DNA from: Canna indica
Lineage: Eukaryota > Streptophyta > Magnoliopsida > Zingiberales > Cannaceae
Length of the DNA: 64,000 bases
Assembly: GCA_034359265.1 (NCBI GenBank)
Contig: CP136895.1
Coordinates: forward strand, 46,146,001-46,210,000
Direction: 5' to 3'
Within the stretch, counting starts at the first letter, position 1. Each line of letters begins with the position of its first letter. The notes below the pieces were generated by a model. The model searched no databases. It was not told the DNA's origin and saw only the letters and a list, made by a program, of their open reading frames with translations. Shown piece by piece: positions 58,231-64,000 of the stretch. Both the position numbers and the translations under genes were made by a program.

Positions 58231-59240
58231 GACTAAGATTATGTGCAAAATATTAAAGTGACATGCATACTGCATTTTCATGCAAAAGAAAATAATACCA
58301 GTATAGAAATACAATACAGAACAATAGAAATATGATCAATATAACAGCAAGCATTAGACCAATAGAAGTGCATAAATAATAGTATAGGAATATAGTACAG
58401 AATAATAGAAATATGATCAGTATAACAACAAGCATCAGACCAATACTAAGTAACATAAATAACAATATAGAAATACAATACATAACTATAGAAATATGAT
58501 CAGTATAACAACAAACATCAGACCAATAGAAGCACATAAATAACAATATAGAAATTCAGTACAGAACAATAGAAATTTGATCAGTATAACAGCAAGCATC
58601 AAACCAATAGAAGTAAAATAATAACAGTATAGAAATGTAGTACATAACAATATAAATATGATCAGTATAACAACAAGCATCAGACCAATACTAAGTAACA
58701 ATAGTATAACAACAAGCATCAATAACAGTATTCCTAGATTATGTGCAAAAGATTAAAGTGACATGCATACTGCATTTTCATGCAAAAGAAAATAATAACA
58801 GTACATAACAATATAAATATGATTAGTATAACAGCAAGCATCCGACCAATTAAAGTAAAATAATAACAGTATAGAAATACAGTACTGAACAAATTGTAAC
58901 TATGATCAGTATAACAACAAGCATCAGACCAATATAAATAAAATAATAACATTATAGAAATACAGTACAGAACAAATTATAAATATGATCAGTATAACAA
59001 CAAGCATCAGACCAACAAAAGTAAAATAATAACAGTATAGAAATATAGTACACAACAAATTGTAAATATGATCAGTATAACAGTAAGCATCAGACCAATA
59101 GAAGTAATAACAACATAGAAATACGTACAGTACACAATAATAGAAATATGATCAGTATAACAACAAGTATCAGACCAGTTTGAAGTAACATCCGTATAAC
59201 AACAAGCATCAATAACAGTATTCCTAGATGAAGAAACATC
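58231..59240. repeat. Minisatellite, ~82-bp unit
   Basis: About ten units with the core AGTATAACAACAAGCATCAG, ACCAATA, AACAGTATAGAAATACAGTA and AATATGATC. Core starts fall near 58,337, 58,418, 58,499, 58,580 and 58,662, then 58,827, 58,908, 58,990, 59,071 and 59,152. A segment with GTGACATGCATACTGCATTT occurs twice (58,256 and 58,758), about 502 bp apart, so a block of units was duplicated. Confidence 0.85.
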
Positions 59241-59280
59241 AGTAGCAACAGTAAAATCAAGTATATGATCGAAACATCAT

Positions 59281-59800
59281 AAACCCTAGATCAGTATAAC
59301 AGCAAGCATCAAACTAGTTTTAAGTAACATCAGTATAACAACAAGCATCAGACCAGTTTCAAGTATATGATTCGAACATCATAAACCCTACATCGAAATC
59401 CCTAGAACAAAAACCCTGGATCATAAAACCATCCATCAAAACTCTAGATCAAGGAAAACCAAAAGCACATCCTAATAAACCCTAGATCCAAAACTTGGAT
59501 CGAAAAACAAAACATCAAAACCAACGATCAAAACCCTAGATCCAAAACATGGATCGAAAACCCTAGATCAAAAACCCTAGATTGGGAAACCATCCATCAA
59601 TACCCTAGATCGAGGAAAAGCAAAAGCAAAAGCACATCATCATAAACCCTAGATCAAAAACTCGGAAGAACGCAAGAACATCATAACCAACTCGAGAAAA
59701 CCCTAACTCGAAGAAAAAAAAACCTAGATCGAAGAACATCTCAAGAATAGTCCGAAGAACGCAAGAATATCAAAACCCTAACTCAAAAAGACACCTAAAT
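59281..59800 (-). repeat. Cluster of telobox-like AAACCCTAGA motifs
   Basis: About a dozen AAACCCTA(G/A) copies within 520 bases, separated by GATCRAAAA spacers. Read on the minus strand these are CTAGGGTTT motifs after a CCCCAG|GTATAA splice-donor-like site (59,815), resembling a plant leader exon and first intron. No coding exon found. Confidence 0.5.
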
Positions 59801-59984
59801 CAAAAAAAGAATTATACCTGGGGAAGGAGACTGCTAATGAGTGATGAGTCGGTTCTTTTTCATCGAAGTCGGTAACGAAAATCGCTGATGAGTGATCGAA
59901 AAAGGAGGTGGCGACAACTTGTCTCCTGTGTCACCAGTAGCAGTCGAAGACGAGCGGGGTCGAGTGATTGAGCCCTAATAGGTA

Positions 59985-60276
59985 TTACCGGGTTTTGTTC
60001 GGTTTTCGATCGAAACGAGCAAAACGAGCGAAACGAGCGAAAATGGCATCAAATTTACATGTATGCCACCGCTCATTTCGCTAGTTTTTGCGAAAATGCA
60101 AAAACGAGCGGAAGATGTTTTAGCGGATCGGTATAAAAGAGTGTTCCACGAAAACTCATTTTTGCGAAACAAGACTCGAAAACCAGACTGGTTTTCCACA
60201 ACAAACACTGTTTCGACCCACTTTTCAATATTTTGCGAAAAAGAAAACTAAAAAGTGGGCTAACAAACACGCCCTT
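59985..60276. mobile_element. Possible transposon terminus
   Basis: Ends AACAAACACGCCC at 60,276 followed by TTA; on the minus strand GGGCGTGTTTGTTAGCCCAC. This resembles PIF/Harbinger-type or hAT ends in plants. Internal AACGAGCGAAACGAGCGAAA repeats. No matching opposite end was found in the window. Confidence 0.35.
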
Positions 60277-61985
60277 ATATTTATGTTTGCTTAAATATGG
60301 AACTACTCATGATAGATTTCAGATTATTACATGCTTAAATTTCAGATGTTCGGATGATAAATTGCAGATTCATTTATGCTAGACTGGGTGCTTGTATTGA
60401 GTGTACGCATGAGAAATTTATCGTTATTTGTGATTAGCATGATTGTATTCAGTCTTGGGAAGTGTTCATCTATGAGTGAGAAGGGGGTTTACAAGAGTAG
60501 GCTTCCCATAGGTCTTATAAACATTTCTCCGACTAGTTTCCCTTATAGTTAAGCAAAGGTCGTTGAAAACTATCATTGTAGTGGAGAAATTGAGACTTAA
60601 ATCTGGAATTTTATAACATGATTAGGGAAGCTGAAATTTGATGTTGTGGTATGATAATACATGCTGGAATTATTTTTATACACGCGGGAATTATTTATAC
60701 ATTGTGGGCTTATATGTATACATGCTAAAATGTCATTCATATATGCTGAGTTAATGTATATTCATGCTGAAATGACTTATATCCATGCTGATATGACATA
60801 TATCCATTCTGAAATGATGTATATACATGCTGTATTTTATGTACTCATGTTGGAATTATGTACGTGTTGTAATTATTTATATACATGCTGAAATACATAT
60901 ATGAGATGAAAATATACATGTATATGCTGGATTTATGAGTATCCATGTCGAAGTGTAAATAAGGGTGATAAATTGTAGAGCTAAGAGGTTGGGCCCGAGA
61001 GAGGGTCGTGTTGGGGAGCGTGTGCGCGTACTTGGGTAGTCAGCTAAAATGATAAGATTACTCGAGAATTGTCTATTTATTTCTATGTTCGATAGGATTG
61101 CTTGTGCTTGCGTTTGTGGATGGACGATGGTCGAGCCGAGAAGCGTACCAATTTGGCAAGATTGGTCCCGACTCGACAAGTTTGGATACTGGTCGAGAGT
61201 TGCCGTCAGTGAGCCATGCTGACGATGGACCCGAGTGGCATGATATGGGTCGAGAGTTGCCATTAGTGATTCACATTGACGATGGACCCGAGTGGTTTGG
61301 TTGGAGGGCTATTCTCAATCAGAGTGGGCCCCGGAACTAGTAGGCCATCATAGTTTAGCTGACCTGAGCGGGAAGCTCGCTAGATAGAGATTCTAGTGAT
61401 CGACTCGTACGTTTGCATTGTTTTGGGCCATTGTGGGCCGAGTGGATGTTTTGGGCCATTATGGGCCGAGTGGATGTCGTGATTGATGTGGGCCGGTACG
61501 GCCCGAGTGACTGTGGTGCTTTTGAGCACGAGTTTATGGATGAAAATCTTTACTTTTTATATGCTATTACATTTCAATAATTTCATAACTATGATTTATG
61601 TTTATTATGCTTATGCTCGGGATTTATTGTAGAGGGCTCAAGTAGAGTCACTCGTTGAGTTCCTTTGGAACTCACCACTTTATTTTTGTTGTTGTTTTGT
61701 AGATCCTGACTAATAGAAGAATGGTGGTACCTTATGGCACGGCTAGGGTTACAGGCTCAGGCAGCGAATCATGTGACGTGACATGTCGTAGTCGAGTTGT
61801 AGGTGTCATGTGTATGTCATGTGCATGTAGGGTCATGAGTTAATTGTAATCAAGAATGATGCTCCTATTTGATATTTATATTTTCAGTGATGCATACATT
61901 TATATGTTCATTGTTCTCTGTATGTTATGTCATTTATTTCACATTTAGTTTGCATGAGTGGGTAGGTTTCGGAGTACAGATGCGT
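60277..61985 (+). repeat. Gypsy LTR fragment (+)
   Basis: Contains tandem 'ATATCCATGCTGAAATGA' repeats of about 21 bp (60,655-60,900), a GACGATGGACCCGAGTGG duplication (61,220 and 61,272) and GGGCCGAGTGGATGT repeats. 'GTCACTCGTTGAGTTCC' near 61,646 corresponds to the reverse complement of GGACTCAGTGAGCGG in the Gypsy LTRs. Left and right ends are missing. Confidence 0.5.
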
Positions 61986-63396
61986 ACTCTGACATGGTCG
62001 ATCCTCGGTCGACCGAGATTCAACCCTAGATCGACCAAAGTCTCTAACATATCTTTTTTGATCCGTTGAACGACTCGTTTTGAGCTCATGCCTTTGGGAT
62101 ATTTTTAAATAGACCTCAAACTTGTTTCCCCAGCTACCTAATGCTTCATTGAGCCATCCTATAATTGTTTCTATGCTTTCTTGAGTCATTCTTTGAGCTA
62201 ACCCTAGTTTTACATTGATTCTTTGATTTGGCCTTTGTTCTTCATCGATTCATCACCTAAAAACATCAAGAGGACTAGAGAACTTGTATTGGAGCTAAGT
62301 ATACTTTGTTTAGTTTATTGCTCCATTTAATTGTGTATTTTTGTGGTTTATTTTAGGGATGACAACGGTTCGATTAACCACACTTTTGGGGGTTAACCGA
62401 AACCAAAACCGATTTCCAAACCCGCTAACCGAAACCGAAATCGAAATCGATCGGTTTCAAAAGCCTATATCCGAAATCGAAACCAAATTTTTTGGTTCGG
62501 ATAGAACCGATTATCCATTTACTAATCGGTTAATCGGTAGTAAACAGATAACCGATTCAAAGATTAATAACAAAACCGGTTTCGGATACCGGTTAATCAT
62601 AAAAAACCGATAGTAAATGGATAACTGGTTCAAAGATTAATAATAAAACCAATTTCGGATACTAATTAACCACAAAAAACCGATAACCGAAACTGAATAT
62701 ATAATCGGTTTTGGTTACCGATTAACCGCGGCTCGATAACCGAAACTGAACCGATTTTAAATGATTTTTGGTTTTTACTATCCGAAATCGAAACCGAACC
62801 GCAAATCCACTATCCAAAACCGGATTTTGTGGTTCGATTAACCTGTTAACTTCGGTTAATCGGTTTGAATTATCATCCCTAGTTTATTTCATTGTATTTG
62901 AGCTTGTGATTAACCTAGTGTGTTAGGTCAAATGCGTGGTGCGATAGACTTGGTGTAGAGGTATTAGTCCACCGGTGTACTTAGTTTACTAGGACTAATC
63001 TTTATTGTCCTATAGGGTTTAAGGTGGGAGAATGCTCTCGGTGTGAAGACGGATACTTCCAGGTGTGGAAGTGCATGCCTTCGGTGTGAAAGTGGAGACT
63101 CTACGGTGAAAAGTCCTTAAGTGTAAGAAAATAAATATAATCTAGTAAAATTAAGTGAAAATCCTAAGTGGGGTGCTTAGGTAGTGGAGTAGGCGAGGTT
63201 GCCAAATCAATATAAATTATTGTGTTTGCATTGCTTACTTGTGTGTTTGATTACTTATCTTTCATATTCGCTTCTGCACTTAGTTGTTAACTTGTGAATT
63301 GCCTAAGTAACTTAAAAAATGATTAAAATTAAAATTAAACTTAAATTTATAAATACACTATTCACCCCCCTAGGGTAAATCATTCGCTCGACAAAG
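61986..63396 (+). repeat. Copia LTR fragment (+) with MITE insertion
   Basis: Starts within the GGTCGACCGAG motif region, then the leader, the conserved CTTAGGTAGTGGAGTAGG block (63,176) and the terminal CTATTCACCCCCC (about 63,358). The U3 start is missing. It is split by the hAT MITE. Confidence 0.65.
62354..62881. mobile_element. Non-autonomous hAT MITE (528 bp)
   Basis: Termini TAGGGATGACAA and TTATCATCCCTA, flanked by GTTTATTT at 62,346-62,353 and 62,882-62,889, a perfect 8-bp target duplication as hAT transposases make. The interior is dominated by AACCGAAACCGA, TTAATCGGTT and related words. No coding capacity. It inserted into the Copia LTR; removing it and one duplication restores the LTR sequence. 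Confidence 0.88.
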
Positions 63397-64000
63397 CCTA
63401 TGCCATATGTTGGGTTTGAGTTGATGAAGATGATAAAAATGATCAAAATACTCTCATCATGTCTCTCTCCACTCTATGTCCACTCTCTTGATGACCTCCC
63501 CTCCCCCTACCACTCTCCCCTACTCAAACACTCTCCTCCACTGCCGATTTTCACCTCCACTGCCGATTTTCATTGCTAATGCATCTACTCACCACTCTCT
63601 CCCTTGTCACTGCCATCATGGCATGGTATGTACCCTCAATCAAGAGGATATCTTGTTTCATAAACATCATTATCTGGAGATGTGGGAGTGTCTTAGGGGA
63701 CTAGTTTACAAAATTAACTTGTTGATAATTTTTAGTCAAACTCTATGTCAAATAAGATATTTTTATTTTATAATTGTGTGAGTTTATCATTTGGCTTAAG
63801 GTATCGTGACTACCTTGTGTGTGATTGCTATTCCTTAAGGGTGCCTCTCGGTAGGAACCATTAAGGGATACTTATTTGGGTGTAGCCCTACCACGTGGTA
63901 TGTGGACGTCAATAAAGGAGTTGAGTGGAAAGGATAATTAAAAATGGCTTTTATCTTATTAGATGAGAGAATTCATATATATAGTTCTCACAATAACGTA
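63397..64000. other. Unassigned window end
   Basis: Pyrimidine-rich (CTCTCC, CCTCCCCTCC) then T-rich DNA. A small open frame at 63,476-63,781 has composition-driven content only. Nothing recognised. Confidence 0.5.

Noticed and set aside
58253..58952. Minus-strand open frames coding repeated hydrophobic, membrane-like segments
   Set aside because: They are translations of the 82-bp minisatellite. The periodic hydrophobic pattern comes from the repeat, with no homology, context or single coherent start.
58231..59240. Regular repeats that might suggest a CRISPR array
   Set aside because: The unit is long, imperfect and lacks distinct spacers; the sequence is plant nuclear DNA.
63476..63781. 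101-codon open frame near the window end
   Set aside because: Ser/Pro/His/Thr-rich start from CT-rich DNA, no domain, no splice or promoter context.

Overview
This window is nuclear DNA of a flowering plant, most likely a monocot. It contains two intact, intron-bearing host genes surrounded by nested transposable elements. Plant origin is shown by GT-AG introns, a plant-type H2A.Z histone, a plastid-type ATP sulfurylase, Ty3/Gypsy chromovirus and Ty1/Copia retrotransposons primed by initiator tRNA-Met, a CACTA transposon with TNP2 and Transposase_24 genes, and a small hAT element with 8-bp target duplications. The H2A.Z sequence looks closest to grass-type proteins, so 'monocot' is an inference; I do not name a species.

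Layout. 1-3171: a decayed LTR-type element with a plant-transposon ORF (six in-frame stops, no frameshift). 3172-11601: a Copia-type LTR split by a complete CACTA transposon (4240-11121, target duplication GTA). 11602-14557: the 3' end of a Gypsy element (+). 14558-21540: a second Gypsy element (-) with one complete LTR and one truncated LTR. 21541-24105: a CACTA remnant, a long-inverted-repeat element and an AT-rich hAT-like remnant. 24200-26660: histone H2A.Z gene (+), with a leader intron and one coding intron. 26660-32500: unique DNA, then small CACTA and Tat-like Gypsy fragments, including two LTRs in inverted orientation. 32757-37717: plastid ATP sulfurylase gene (-), five coding exons, with TATA box, poly(A) signal and a probable miR395 target site. 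37800-43600: MITE-like remnants, a Copia solo LTR and a mosaic Copia LTR. 43608-48725: a Copia gag-pol pseudogene (-). 48726-52690: a Gypsy gag/leader fragment and a repeat-rich LTR-like region. 52725-57976: a second Copia gag (-) with a 5' LTR, cut by a 2.56-kb Gypsy solo LTR flanked by ATCAT duplications. 58231-60276: an 82-bp minisatellite, a cluster of telobox-like motifs and a possible transposon end. 60277-63396: a Gypsy LTR fragment, then a Copia LTR fragment holding a clean hAT MITE. 63397-64000: nothing recognised.

The two host genes are functionally unrelated: H2A.Z is a chromatin component, and ATP sulfurylase is the first enzyme of sulfate assimilation. All other coding material is transposon-derived and mostly broken by nonsense changes. 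The most notable points are the miR395-like site in ATP sulfurylase, arrays of a self-complementary GGTCGACC-type motif just upstream of the TATA box in several Copia LTRs, a polypurine tract and LTR edge shared by a non-autonomous element and the Copia element, and a long hairpin inside the CACTA element.
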